From: JAPPHA01 sp965221575
GTDB lineage: Bacteria; Pseudomonadota; Alphaproteobacteria; Rhodobacterales; Rhodobacteraceae
Assembly (NCBI GenBank): GCA_965221575.1
Contig: CBDCSM010000011.1
Span: forward strand, 248,001-312,000
Direction of reading: 5' to 3'
Length of the DNA: 64,000 bases
Position numbers and translations under genes: made by a program. This document shows, piece by piece, positions 1 through 8,916 of the stretch. Each line of letters opens with the position of its first letter. The first letter of the stretch is position 1. Below the pieces are notes generated by a model, which was not told where the DNA came from, did not search any database, and saw only the letters and a program-made list of their open reading frames with translations.

Positions 1-309
1 GTAAAGAACCTTCTCGCCAGCCATGACGTTTTCCAGGATGTCCCAGTTGTCGCCCTCCAGTTCGCTGGTGAAGTCCTTTCGGGTTATCACGGCCTTGACG
101 CCGGGCGACGCTTCCGCGGCAGTAGCATCGATCTTGACGATCCGGGCGTGCGCGTGCGGAGAACGCAAAATGGCACCATGAAGCATCCCTGGAGCATACG
201 CGTCAGCGCCAAATCGTGCTCGACCGGTAACCTTGTCGACGCCATCTGGCCGAACGGGTCGCGTTCCAACAACCGTGAAGTGCTTTCCTGTAATTTCGTC
301 GAGTGCCAT
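1..309 (-). CDS. Molybdopterin-binding large subunit of a xanthine/CO dehydrogenase-family enzyme (CoxL-like), N-terminal part
   Basis: The first 103 codons of the catalytic subunit of a molybdenum hydroxylase are visible; the gene continues beyond the left edge. The translation carries the family's opening pattern: VGTRPVRPDGVDKVTGRA, then a GAD-AYAPGMLHGAILRS-type segment and PHAHARI, typical of the aldehyde-oxidase hammerhead domain. The start codon overlaps the stop of the upstream Fe-S subunit gene (TGATG), so the two are translationally coupled. Gene order M-S-L on the minus strand is that of CO dehydrogenase operons. The active-site loop that separates true CO dehydrogenase from other hydroxylases lies outside the window, so the substrate is unknown. 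Confidence 0.85.
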   Translation of the reverse strand, partial: MALDEITGKHFTVVGTRPVRPDGVDKVTGRARFGADAYAPGMLHGAILRSPHAHARIVKIDATAAEASPGVKAVITRKDFTSELEGDNWDILENVMAGEKVLY

Positions 310-788
310 CACGATACCTCCCTGAGTTCGGCCGCGGCGTCGGAGACGGCCCGAACGATCTTGTCATAACCGGTGCATCGGCAAAGATTGCCCGCAAGCC
401 AGTACCGGATTTCGGTGTCCGTGGGATCCGGATTGTGTTCCAGCAATGCCCTGGACGCAACAAGGATCCCCGGCGTACAGATCCCGCATTGAAGCGCGGC
501 ATGTTCCAGGAACTTCTCCTGCAACACATGAAGCTGCTCTCCATCGGCGATTCCTTCGACGGTTCCGATCACTGCGCCTTCCGCCTCGGCCGCCAACATC
601 AGGCACGAGCAAACGAGCTGTCCGTTCAACGTAATCGAGCATGCTCCGCAATCCCCGGTACCACATCCTTCCTTGGCGCCAGTCAGCGACAGCCGGTCTC
701 GCAACACGTCCAGCATCGTCTCGCGAGGATCGCAGACGAACTCTTCCGCGTCTCCATTGATCGTTGTCCTGACGTGAATCATGTTCAT
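309..788 (-). CDS. 2Fe-2S iron-sulfur small subunit of molybdenum hydroxylase (CoxS-like)
   Basis: The 159-residue protein has the two-domain layout of the electron-transfer subunit. An N-terminal plant-ferredoxin-type cluster site (GCGTGDCGACS followed by a later Cys) comes first. A C-terminal helical domain follows with CGICTPG and CRCTGY, which bind the second 2Fe-2S cluster. It passes electrons from the molybdenum centre in the large subunit to FAD in the medium subunit. Length matches the family (about 155-165). Its 5' end overlaps the coxM-like gene by 4 bases and its 3' end overlaps the coxL-like gene, so the three form one operon. Met1 and Met3 are both possible starts; Met3 gives the usual MIHV-type N-terminus. 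Confidence 0.93.
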   Translation of the reverse strand: MNMIHVRTTINGDAEEFVCDPRETMLDVLRDRLSLTGAKEGCGTGDCGACSITLNGQLVCSCLMLAAEAEGAVIGTVEGIADGEQLHVLQEKFLEHAALQCGICTPGILVASRALLEHNPDPTDTEIRYWLAGNLCRCTGYDKIVRAVSDAAAELREVS

Positions 789-1645
789 CGAGACCTCCTC
801 GCCCGGTCATATGCAATAGTTGCGGCACGCCGCCCGAGTACGCCGGCAATGCGTATTCTAAACTTGATCGTGCCCCGTTTGTCGTCGATCGGTCTGCACG
901 CGGCCGAACATGCCCTTGAGAGCCCGTCGAGCGCATCGTCATCGAGCGTTGTCCCGAGTATCGCGGCAGCCGCGTCTTCGACAACAACGGCGGTTGGCGC
1001 CACTGCCCCGAGCACAACGCTAGCTTCCACGACCTTTTCGCCCGTGACCCGGACATTAACCCCGCAACCGACAACGGCGATGTCCATTTCGGTTCTGGGA
1101 ATGAAACGGAGGTACGCGTCCCCGCCCCCGGAACCGCGCTCCGGCAACAGGACTGACGTGATGATCTCTCCGGCTTCGAGAGTGGTCTGGCCTGGACCTG
1201 TCGGAATGTCGGCAACCGGGACGTCCCGGGTGCCATTCGGACCGGCGATGGACACGCTGGCGCCAGCGGCAATCATCGCCGGAACGCTGTCGGCAGCCGG
1301 CGACGCGTTACAAAGGTTTCCGACAAGCGTTGCCCGGCCCTGGATCTGCGTCGACCCGATCAACTCGAGCGCCTCGACGACACCGGGCCAGTCTTTTGTC
1401 ACGCCGGAGTGGCTTTCCAGTTCCGCTCCCGAGACCGCCGCGCCGATTCGCCAGCCGCCGTTTTCCGCGGCGATGTCCCGCATGCCGGGGATACGCTTGA
1501 TATCCACCACCAGGTCAGGTTCCACCAGTCCTGACCTGAGCTGGACAAGTACGTCCGTTCCGCCCGCCAAAAAACGGACGATCCCGGACGCAGAGCCGGC
1601 ACGTTCAACGGCCTCGCCGATGGTTCTTGGTGCTACGTATTGCAT
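785..1645 (-). CDS. FAD-binding medium subunit of molybdenum hydroxylase (CoxM-like)
   Basis: The 286-residue protein matches the FAD subunit of CO/xanthine dehydrogenases. It starts MQYVAPRTIGEA, has the FAD pyrophosphate-binding AGGTDVLVQLR near residue 27, and the second FAD motif TLVGNLCNASPAADSVP near residue 105-120. The C-terminal domain follows (VLGAVAPTA). It accepts electrons from the Fe-S subunit and hands them to the external acceptor. It is the first gene of the operon; upstream is about 540 bases without a recognised gene, where the promoter should lie. Which substrate the complex oxidises cannot be told from this subunit. Confidence 0.92.
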   Translation of the reverse strand: MQYVAPRTIGEAVERAGSASGIVRFLAGGTDVLVQLRSGLVEPDLVVDIKRIPGMRDIAAENGGWRIGAAVSGAELESHSGVTKDWPGVVEALELIGSTQIQGRATLVGNLCNASPAADSVPAMIAAGASVSIAGPNGTRDVPVADIPTGPGQTTLEAGEIITSVLLPERGSGGGDAYLRFIPRTEMDIAVVGCGVNVRVTGEKVVEASVVLGAVAPTAVVVEDAAAAILGTTLDDDALDGLSRACSAACRPIDDKRGTIKFRIRIAGVLGRRAATIAYDRARRSR

Positions 1646-2188
1646 TTACAGGCAGCGCCTCCTTCGTCACTGGGACCTTGGCAGACGATCTAGCACCCCT
1701 TTCCAGAATGCCCTCCACGCCGACACATGGTCAGAATCCGAATTCGAAACGATTCATGTCGATTACGCCACGGGCGAATTTCCCGCAACCAACAATCGTG
1801 CACCGCGCACCCATGCAACCCCGTCATTGCGTGAAACGCACGCCTCGGTGCCCTGGCGGAAATCGGACGGCATGATCGTCCGAATTCGATGTCCCGGCCT
1901 GGTACCAGGTCGGGACGGATTCGAGACGTCTGCCGTTGCGTGCGGTGAGGTCGGAGGCACGCGGTTGTTCGCAATCGCTCCCAAATGACCGGAATAATGG
2001 CAACGAAAATCAAGCACGTCGCGGATTGATCGACTTCGTGAGGACGTGTTCACCTCCACCGTGGCATTGGCTGTCGACCCGTTGTATCCTTGGCCCGGCG
2101 GCCGATTTCGCCGTCGTCCTTTCGACTGCACGGTCTGACTGGCACAGGTCGTGCTGATGCCACGCCTATCGGTTGACGGAGTTACCTG
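1646..2188. other. Intergenic region between divergent cox-like operon and ankyrin gene
   Basis: About 540 bases with open frames in several registers but no recognisable protein, RNA or repeat. Because the flanking genes diverge, it should hold promoters for both. I cannot point to convincing -35/-10 boxes. Confidence 0.4.
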
Positions 2189-3979
2189 ATGTGCCAAGAC
2201 CTGGCTGGACCGCGTATGAACAGCCTGGCTGACCTGACGGTCAGTCGGGGTGTGTCTCTTTTCAGAGCTGTTCGCTCGATGTCGGTCTTCGCCATCGCGA
2301 TCGCACTGGCCGGGAGTTCCAGCGCACAGGACCGGGCACGGGACGCATGGCAGGACGTGTCCGGTTGCACCGACATCGTCGAGGTGGAAACGTTCATCCT
2401 CGAATTTCCCGAGAGCCGCTTTGTCGAGGAGGCACGAGCCTGCCTGGCCACCCTCGGAAGTTCCGGTGTCGACGTGTCCAACGGTTCTGGAGAGGCGATG
2501 CGGCCACGAGACGCGACTCCCGAGATGCTGGAGGACATTCTTGATCTTGCGCCAGATCAGCGCATTCTGGTGCAGCATGGCCTCGTGACCCTGGGCTACG
2601 ACGTTGGCACCGTGGACGGGGCCTTTGGTTCACGCACACGGCAAGGCATTGCGGGGTACCAGCAGGCGAAGGGACTTCCATCTACCGGTTTCCTGACATC
2701 TGAACAGTCGGTTGCGTTGATGGCGCTGGGGAAGGCCCGCGACGATCTTGCGTGGTTTGCCGCACGGACGGTCGATACACCGGCGGCGTATCGGAAGTAC
2801 CTGTCCGAATTTCCGAGAGGTGTGCATTCGGTTGGGGCGCATTCCCGGCTTTCAAGTCACGGGCAAAGCGGGGACGAATCCGCGGCGGCGGCTTCCGAAC
2901 ATGAGTATCGGCTTTTTCTGGAAGTTGTCGATCGCGAGCCAGCTGCCAGCTACGTCGACGAGAACGGCTGGACGGACCTCCACTACGCGGCGTTGCTGAA
3001 CTTGCCAGGACTGACCGAGGCGCTTGTGGATTCGGGCGTGGCAATCGACCACCGCCTGAAAAGCGACGGACGCAGACTTACCGACGCGCTCATGCACAAG
3101 GTCCAGCCATTTCTGAACTCCGGCGTATTCCTGAGGAGAGGACACACGCCGTTGCACCTGGCGGCTTTGGGGAACGCCGTTGACGCACTTGAACGGCTTG
3201 TCGCCAAGGGGGCTCCCGTTCACGCGACGAACGACGTCGGGCGTACCCCCTTGCATCTCGCCGCCTGGGGAAATGCCGTCGATTCACTAGAGTGGCTTAT
3301 CGCCAACGGCGCAATAATCGATGGGACAGATGATTACGGCACGACACCGTTGCATGGTGCGGCCCTGGGGAACGCAGTGGATGCTCTCGAGTGGCTCGTC
3401 GCAAAAGGGGTCTCCGTTCATGCGACAAGCAACTATGGCCGCACATCGATGCATTTCGCGGCCTTGGGGAATGCCACCGACGCACTCGACTGGCTTGGCG
3501 CAAAAGGGGCCTCCGTCCATGTGACGAACTTCAATGGCAACACCCCGCTGCATGACGCTGCATGGGGGAATGCAGTGGATGCCCTTGCGTGGCTCGTCGC
3601 CAGGGGGGGCGATATCCATGCAACGAACAGAATTGGCCGCACACCGGTGCATACGGCGGCGGAGTGGAACGCGGTGGAAGCGCTTGAATGGCTCGTCGCC
3701 GAAGGAGCCAGCATCGATTCGAAAAGTATCCTGGGCAACACCCCGTTGCATGACGCCGCCAGCGGAAATGCACGGGACGCGGTTGCTTGGCTCATCGCGA
3801 AGGGGGCCGACATCGACGCGACGGATGAAAATGGCAACACGCCGCTCCACGCCGCGGCGGAAAGGGGTTTGGAGGAGTTATACGAAAGCCTCGTGGCTCA
3901 AGGCGCCGATGCCACGGCGCGAAACGCAGATGATGAAACGCCATCGGACATTGCCGAAAGGATGGGAATCGGTCGATGA
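2189..3979 (+). CDS. Exported protein with peptidoglycan-binding domain and ankyrin repeat array
   Basis: The 596-residue protein begins with a signal peptide (hydrophobic FAIAIALAG, likely cleavage after SSSAQ). ATG codons at 2189, 2216 and 2279 are all possible starts; the signal peptide favours 2216 or 2279. A PG-binding-1 type domain follows around residues 113-180 (LVTLGYDVGTVDGAFG, then GIAGYQQAKGLP). A divergent ankyrin unit lies near residue 255. From about residue 318 come eight back-to-back 33-residue ankyrin repeats of the form G-x-TPLH-x-AA-x-GNAVDALEWLVAKGA, closed by a capping unit. The repeats are unusually alike, including a conserved Trp. The protein is probably periplasmic or wall-associated and mediates protein binding; no catalytic domain is seen. 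It is monocistronic. Confidence 0.85.
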   Translation: MCQDLAGPRMNSLADLTVSRGVSLFRAVRSMSVFAIAIALAGSSSAQDRARDAWQDVSGCTDIVEVETFILEFPESRFVEEARACLATLGSSGVDVSNGSGEAMRPRDATPEMLEDILDLAPDQRILVQHGLVTLGYDVGTVDGAFGSRTRQGIAGYQQAKGLPSTGFLTSEQSVALMALGKARDDLAWFAARTVDTPAAYRKYLSEFPRGVHSVGAHSRLSSHGQSGDESAAAASEHEYRLFLEVVDREPAASYVDENGWTDLHYAALLNLPGLTEALVDSGVAIDHRLKSDGRRLTDALMHKVQPFLNSGVFLRRGHTPLHLAALGNAVDALERLVAKGAPVHATNDVGRTPLHLAAWGNAVDSLEWLIANGAIIDGTDDYGTTPLHGAALGNAVDALEWLVAKGVSVHATSNYGRTSMHFAALGNATDALDWLGAKGASVHVTNFNGNTPLHDAAWGNAVDALAWLVARGGDIHATNRIGRTPVHTAAEWNAVEALEWLVAEGASIDSKSILGNTPLHDAASGNARDAVAWLIAKGADIDATDENGNTPLHAAAERGLEELYESLVAQGADATARNADDETPSDIAERMGIGR

Positions 3980-4215
3980 CTTCGCAAGGAAACTGCCGGA
4001 GTGGTCAAAACCGGTGGGTTCGCCACGTTCGTATCGATTCCATCGATCGCACGGATCTTGACGTCATCCTGCCCTCGGTCACGAAGCCTGGCGATCCGGA
4101 GCAAGGGACCGGCTCGAACATGACCTCTTGAGAAATCGCGCCTTGTTGCATTGCATGGCGCCCTAATTGGCCATATCAGGCCTCGAGTATCGCTCGCGCA
4201 ATCAGGAGCATCGCA

Positions 4216-5043
4216 ATGTCATTTGCCTGGCTGGAACGAGCCGTCGAGTCTGCCTGGACGGAGCGCACCTCGATCTCACCTGAAACGGTTGGGGAAGCAC
4301 GTGAAGCGGTCGAAGAGACGCTCAATGCCCTTGATTCTGGGCGCCTGCGTGTCGCGGAGCCCAGGGAGGACGGCCTGTGGCATGTCAACCAATGGGCCAA
4401 GAAGGCGGTACTTCTCGGATTCCGGTTGCAGAACATGGCCGTTCACGGCGGCGGCCCTCAGGGCGGCGGTTGGTGGGACAAGGTCGACAGCAAGTTCAAG
4501 GGTTGGGACGCGCGGCAATGGCGCGAGGCCGGTTTCAGGGCGGTCCCCAACTGTGTCGTCAGAAGGTCCGCCTACGTCGCCCAGGACGTCATCCTGATGC
4601 CGTGTTTCGTCAACCTCGGCGCATACGTCGATTCCGGGACAATGGTCGATACCTGGGCCACGGTCGGGTCCTGTGCCCAGATCGGTAAGAACGTGCATCT
4701 TTCCGGCGGAGTCGGGATCGGCGGCGTCCTGGAGCCGATGCAGGCCGGACCGACGATAATCGAGGACAACTGTTTCATCGGCGCGAGGTCCGAGGTCGTT
4801 GAAGGCTGCATCGTCCGCGAAGGGGCGGTGCTGGGCATGGGAGTTTTCATCGGCCAGTCGACCCGGATCGTCGATCGGGAAACCGGACAGGTCATGTACG
4901 GGGAGGTTCCACCGGGATCGGTCGTCGTGTCCGGATCGATCCCGTCACGAAACGGCGTAAACCTCTACTGCGCCGTCATCGTCAAGAAAGTCGACGCCAG
5001 GACCCGTGCGCGAACGTCGATCAATGAATTGCTGAGGGATTGA
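4216..5043 (+). CDS. dapD: 2,3,4,5-tetrahydropyridine-2,6-dicarboxylate N-succinyltransferase
   Basis: DapD transfers a succinyl group from succinyl-CoA to tetrahydrodipicolinate in the succinylase branch of lysine and meso-diaminopimelate synthesis. The 275-residue length is standard. The N-terminal helical domain (residues 1-100) leads into a left-handed beta-helix of hexapeptide repeats with the hallmark segments NLGAYVDSGTMVDTWATVGS, HLSGGVGIGGVLEP and IGARSEVVEGCIVREGAVLGMGV. The C-terminus (SRNGVNLYCAVIVKKVD) is also characteristic. It stands alone here; dapE is not in the window. The cytosolic enzyme works as a homotrimer in known members. Confidence 0.96.
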   Translation: MSFAWLERAVESAWTERTSISPETVGEAREAVEETLNALDSGRLRVAEPREDGLWHVNQWAKKAVLLGFRLQNMAVHGGGPQGGGWWDKVDSKFKGWDARQWREAGFRAVPNCVVRRSAYVAQDVILMPCFVNLGAYVDSGTMVDTWATVGSCAQIGKNVHLSGGVGIGGVLEPMQAGPTIIEDNCFIGARSEVVEGCIVREGAVLGMGVFIGQSTRIVDRETGQVMYGEVPPGSVVVSGSIPSRNGVNLYCAVIVKKVDARTRARTSINELLRD

Positions 5044-5131
5044 GCGCCGCTGAACGCCCGCAACCGGCACGATTCAAAACACGAGCTCCGATCGCCGTGA
5101 CAGCGTTGCCTCGTCAAGCTTAGCTCGCCTC

Positions 5132-5794
5132 GTGTCGCATACCCTGTTCATAGATCTCGATGGAACGCTGATCGACCCCAAGGTCGGGATAACCGGATCG
5201 ATCAGGTTCGCTCTCCGCGAATTCGGGATCGACGCACCTTCCGCGGATGATCTCGAGTGGTGCATCGGGCCACCGCTGTCGGAGAGTTTTCCCGTTCTTC
5301 TCGGATCGGACGAGGATGTCGGACGTGCGATCTCCTTTTATCGCGACCGGTTCTCGCAAACCGGCATGTACGAAGCGGAGCCTTATGGCGGCGCGCACGA
5401 CATGCTCGCGAACCTGAAATCAGCCGGGGTTCGATGTTTCCTGGCAACCTCGAAGCCGCAGGTTTTTGCCGAGAGAATCATCGAGCATTTCGACTTCGAC
5501 TCGCTGATAGACGGAGTTTTCGGATCCGAACTCGACGGAAAGCGTGATGACAAGACCGAGTTGATCAGGTTCGTCCTCGAACGAACGGCCGCCGCACCAG
5601 GCAGCACCCGGATGATGGGGGACCGTCGCCACGATATCGCCGGCGCCAGGAACAACGGGATCGGATCGATCGGCGTGCTCTGGGGATTTGGCACTTCCGA
5701 AGAACTCTGCGCAGCAGGCGCTGACGTCCTCGTCCACCGCCCTGACGAGGTGCCTGAGGTATTGACGCGTTTCGCCCTGGGCGAATTCAGTTAG
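5132..5794 (+). CDS. HAD-superfamily hydrolase, phosphoglycolate phosphatase-like
   Basis: A 220-residue HAD phosphatase. Motif I is FIDLDGTLID at the N-terminus with both catalytic Asp residues. Motif II lies in FLATSKPQ, and motif IV in MMGDRRHDIAGARNNGI. An alpha-helical cap is inserted after motif I (subclass IA, as in Gph and PhnX). The start is GTG at 5132. Its last 8 bases overlap the 3' end of the convergent serA, leaving no room for a terminator between them. The exact phosphate ester is unknown; phosphoglycolate is the default guess for the family. Confidence 0.85.
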   Translation: MSHTLFIDLDGTLIDPKVGITGSIRFALREFGIDAPSADDLEWCIGPPLSESFPVLLGSDEDVGRAISFYRDRFSQTGMYEAEPYGGAHDMLANLKSAGVRCFLATSKPQVFAERIIEHFDFDSLIDGVFGSELDGKRDDKTELIRFVLERTAAAPGSTRMMGDRRHDIAGARNNGIGSIGVLWGFGTSEELCAAGADVLVHRPDEVPEVLTRFALGEFS

Positions 5795-7382
5795 CCACAT
5801 CAAAGACGAGCGGCCGGATACGTTGAAACTTGCCGGTTTCGCGCAAGGCCTTGACGTTCTCGTCGTCCAGCGGTTCGTCGAGTTCAAGCAAGGCAATCGC
5901 GTTCCCGGCCGGTCCCGTACGACCCAGGGTGAAATTCGCGATGTTGACCCCGGCGTCACCCAATACGGTCCCCAACGTTCCGATCACGCCCGGCACGTCA
6001 TTGTTGGTCGTGTACAGCATGTGCCGGCCGACCTCGGCATCGATGTTGATGCCCTTGATTTGAATGAAGCGCGGCTTGCCGTCGGAAAAAACCGTACCGG
6101 CGACGGATCTGGTCAGGCTGCGGGTCTTGACCGTCAGCCGGATGTAACTTTCGAACACGCCGGATTGCTCTTGAGTCGTCGTCGAGATCTTCACGCCTCG
6201 CTCGCGTGCGATGATCGGAGCCGACACCATGTTCGCGTCCGGAACCTGCGGTTTGATCATTCCGGCAATCAAGGCACTGTCGAGCGCCCGTGTATTCATG
6301 CGGGCGACTTCTCCGTCGTAAAGAATGTTGATGCTCTCGATCGGCTCTTCCGTCATTTGACCGACGAAGGACCCCAGGTACGCGGCCAGCCGAACGAAGG
6401 GACCGATGACCGCGGACTCCTCGGCGCTGATTGACGGCATGTTGATGGCATTGGAGACGGCTCCCCGCAGCAGGTAGTCCACCATTTGCTCGGCCACCTG
6501 GATCGACACGTTTTCCTGGGCTTCGAGGGTGGCCGCACCGAGGTGCGGCGTGCACACGACATTGGGCAGGTTGAAAAGTGGGCTTTCCGTTGCCGGTTCC
6601 GTCTCGAACACATCGAAAGCGGCCCCTGCCACGACTCCGGACTTGAGCGCTTCGGCCAGGGCCGCTTCATCCACGATCCCGCCACGTGCACAATTGATGA
6701 TGCGTACGCCCGGTTTCATCCCTGCGATCGCTTCCGAATCGATCAGTCTCGCGGTCCGGTCGGTCTTGGGGACGTGCAGCGATATGAAATCGGATTCCTT
6801 GAGAAGTTCGCCGAAACTCGCCTTCCTGACACCCAGTCTTTCGGCCCGTTCAGGAGACAGGAACGGGTCATATGCAACAACTTTCATCTTCAGTCCCAGG
6901 GCGCGGTCCGCCACGATGGACCCGATGTTGCCGCAGCCGACCAACCCGAGGGTCTTGTTTGTAACCTCCACCCCCATGAACTTCGCTTTTTCCCATTTTC
7001 CCGCGTGAGTTGACGCGTTTGCCTCCGGTATCTGCCGCGCGACCGCCATCATCAGCGAGATCGCATGTTCGGCCGTGGTGATGGAGTTGCCGAACGGCGT
7101 GTTCATGACAATGATGCCCCGCCGGGTCGCGGCGTTGACATCGATATTGTCGACGCCGATTCCGGCGCGGCCGATGACTTTCAGGCGATCGGCAGACAGC
7201 AGCAGTTGTTCCGATACCTTGGTGGCTGAACGCACCGCGAGTCCGTCGAAGGAACCGACACGGGCACGAAGCGCCTTCTTGTCCTTCCCCAGACCGGGTT
7301 CGAATGCGACATCGATTCCGTTGTTCCGAAAGACCTGAACTGCAGACTCGCTGAGCTTGTCCGATACGAGTACGCTGACCAA
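5787..7382 (-). CDS. serA: D-3-phosphoglycerate dehydrogenase
   Basis: SerA oxidises 3-phosphoglycerate to 3-phosphohydroxypyruvate, the first step of serine synthesis, using NAD+. The 531-residue protein is the long type. The N-terminal substrate domain and Rossmann NAD domain (VGCGNIGS near residue 150) contain the catalytic Arg in INCARGGIVDE and the His in CTPHLGAAT. An intervening domain and a C-terminal ACT domain (DVPGVIGTLGTVLGDAGVNIA) follow, the usual site of serine feedback. It lies 69 bases downstream of serC on the same strand, so both are probably co-transcribed. Confidence 0.97.
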   Translation of the reverse strand: MVSVLVSDKLSESAVQVFRNNGIDVAFEPGLGKDKKALRARVGSFDGLAVRSATKVSEQLLLSADRLKVIGRAGIGVDNIDVNAATRRGIIVMNTPFGNSITTAEHAISLMMAVARQIPEANASTHAGKWEKAKFMGVEVTNKTLGLVGCGNIGSIVADRALGLKMKVVAYDPFLSPERAERLGVRKASFGELLKESDFISLHVPKTDRTARLIDSEAIAGMKPGVRIINCARGGIVDEAALAEALKSGVVAGAAFDVFETEPATESPLFNLPNVVCTPHLGAATLEAQENVSIQVAEQMVDYLLRGAVSNAINMPSISAEESAVIGPFVRLAAYLGSFVGQMTEEPIESINILYDGEVARMNTRALDSALIAGMIKPQVPDANMVSAPIIARERGVKISTTTQEQSGVFESYIRLTVKTRSLTRSVAGTVFSDGKPRFIQIKGINIDAEVGRHMLYTTNNDVPGVIGTLGTVLGDAGVNIANFTLGRTGPAGNAIALLELDEPLDDENVKALRETGKFQRIRPLVFDVAN

Positions 7383-7451
7383 TTCGCTACTCCCATATTG
7401 TGTTTCAACGGCGGTTTCCGCGGTCCTGGCGCGACCGTCAACTATGCGGGA

Positions 7452-8621
7452 TCAACCGTGGCGCAGCGCGTTCAATTGCAGCGCGAACGCCCAGTCCAGC
7501 CAGGGGAACAGCATTTCAAGATCGCTGACCTCGACCGTGCTGCCCGTCCAAATCCGCAAACCCGGCGGCGCATCGCGGTAGGACCCGATATCGAAAGCAG
7601 CCGCTTCCTCTTCCAGCCGCGACACGATTCCGCGCGCGAACCGCGCTCTTGCCTTCGGGTCGAGCATGGCAACGTCCTGGTGTACAATTTTCAGGCAAAC
7701 CGAAGTGTTGGACCGGGTCGCGGGATCGACTGCCAGGAAATCCAGCCAGTCGCGGTTTTCCACGAACCCGGTCACCGCGGTCAGGTTGGCATTTGCCCGG
7801 CCGACCATGGCATCGAGACCGCCAACCGATGACGCCCATTCCAGCGCCGCGATGCAGTCCTCGACGCAGAGCATCGACGGCGTGTTGATCGTCGCTCCCC
7901 TGAAGATGGCTTCGTTGAGTTTGCCAGCCTTGGTCAGCCTGAAAACTTTCGGAATCGGCCAGGGCGGCGTCCACGACTCGAGCCTCCCGGCGGCGCGCGG
8001 GGACAGGATGAGCATTCCATGGGCCGCTTCTCCGCCAAGCGCCTTTTGCCATGAAAACGTGGTCACATCGAGCTTGTCCCACGGGAGCTCCAGGGCAAAG
8101 ACCGCTGACGTTGCATCGCAAATCGTCAGCCCGCCCCTGTCGTCCGGGATGAACGCGCCGTCGGGAACCCGAACGCCCGACGTCGTTCCGTTCCATGTGA
8201 AAACGACGTCGCTGCTGAAATCGACTACGGCGAGATCGGGCAGGAATCCAAAATCGGCGACATGGCGATTGACGCCGTCCAGCTTGAGTTCGGACACCAC
8301 GTCATTGAGCCACGCCTTGCCGAAACTCTCCCACGCGAGGACATCGACCGGACGGCATCCCAGGAGCGACCACAGCGCCATCTCGACGGCACCGGTATCC
8401 GACGCCGGGACGATCCCGACGCGGTAGTCGCCAGGTATCCCCAGGATCTCGCGCGTCAGGTCGATCAACCGCTCCAACCTGGCCTTGCCCGGAAGCGAAC
8501 GATGCGACCTGCCCAGGAGATCGATCGGGAGGTTGGATGGCGCCCATCCCGGCGGCTTGGGACAGGGACCAGAGGAAAACCTCGGGTTGGCCGGACGAAA
8601 CTCCGGCTTGGGATTGTTCAT
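7452..8621 (-). CDS. serC: Phosphoserine aminotransferase
   Basis: SerC is a PLP enzyme that converts 3-phosphohydroxypyruvate and glutamate to phosphoserine. The 389-residue protein has the NPRFSSGPCPKPPGW-like beginning, the LGRSHRS segment near residue 40, and the PLP-binding Lys in TFSWQKALGGEAAHGM near residue 195. Its length fits the alphaproteobacterial/Methanosarcina-type subfamily rather than the shorter E. coli type. A GAGAGGG-like ribosome site sits about 6 bases before the ATG, directly after a GC-rich hairpin (separate entry). It is the first gene of the serC-serA operon and diverges from serB. Confidence 0.95.
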   Translation of the reverse strand: MNNPKPEFRPANPRFSSGPCPKPPGWAPSNLPIDLLGRSHRSLPGKARLERLIDLTREILGIPGDYRVGIVPASDTGAVEMALWSLLGCRPVDVLAWESFGKAWLNDVVSELKLDGVNRHVADFGFLPDLAVVDFSSDVVFTWNGTTSGVRVPDGAFIPDDRGGLTICDATSAVFALELPWDKLDVTTFSWQKALGGEAAHGMLILSPRAAGRLESWTPPWPIPKVFRLTKAGKLNEAIFRGATINTPSMLCVEDCIAALEWASSVGGLDAMVGRANANLTAVTGFVENRDWLDFLAVDPATRSNTSVCLKIVHQDVAMLDPKARARFARGIVSRLEEEAAAFDIGSYRDAPPGLRIWTGSTVEVSDLEMLFPWLDWAFALQLNALRHG

Positions 8622-8665
8622 TTTTTACCCTCTCAGGCAAACGCCCCTCGTTGGGGAGGGGTGGC
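8622..8665 (-). promoter_or_regulatory. Candidate serC leader RNA (hairpin next to ribosome site)
   Basis: Reading on the minus strand, a GC-rich hairpin (CCCCT/AGGGG arms within 8642-8662) is followed by GTTTGCCTGAGAGGG and then the serC ATG. The SD-like AGAGGG is thus placed right after the stem. Alphaproteobacterial serC-serA operons are known to carry a short conserved leader (the serC RNA motif) at this position. Position and layout fit, but I recall the consensus only roughly, so the assignment is tentative. Confidence 0.45.
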
Positions 8666-8864
8666 CCGCGCTGCCATTACCTGACGCCCGGCCGGTTCTC
8701 AAGCGACGAAGCGGATGCCAGGATTACGTCGTGACGGACGTTGAACCGGTGCCGGCAATTCCTGGCGATGGAGGAATTTGTTGACTCCCTGACAGATCTA
8801 CCGGGACCGCATCCATTCAAATATTGAAATTTGGGATGTTGCACGCATTCTCCGCTCCATGAGA

Positions 8865-8892
8865 TTGTCCACGTGTCAAGCGATCCTATTCT
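8865..8892 (+). promoter_or_regulatory. Putative sigma-70-type promoter of serB
   Basis: TTGTCC and TATTCT are separated by 16 bases; each matches 4 of 6 consensus bases. The predicted start is about 15-20 bases before the GGGAGG ribosome site of serB. Confidence 0.35.
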
Positions 8893-8916
8893 TTTTGGCA
8901 TAACGGGAGGATTCTG

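Noticed and set aside
303..1988. 561-codon open frame on the plus strand, antisense to the coxM/coxS-like genes
   Set aside because: The minus-strand genes carry clear FAD and 2Fe-2S motifs; the plus frame is Ser/Thr/Pro-rich with no family pattern and is a GC-bias shadow.
3130..3960. CRISPR-like or satellite repeat array
   Set aside because: The roughly 99-base periodicity is in frame and encodes ankyrin repeats; units are divergent at the DNA level and there are no spacers.
8626..8662. Plus-strand CTCTCAGGCAAA resembling a glycine riboswitch piece
   Set aside because: Only one box matches, the aptamer cores are absent, and the element fits better as the serC leader on the other strand.
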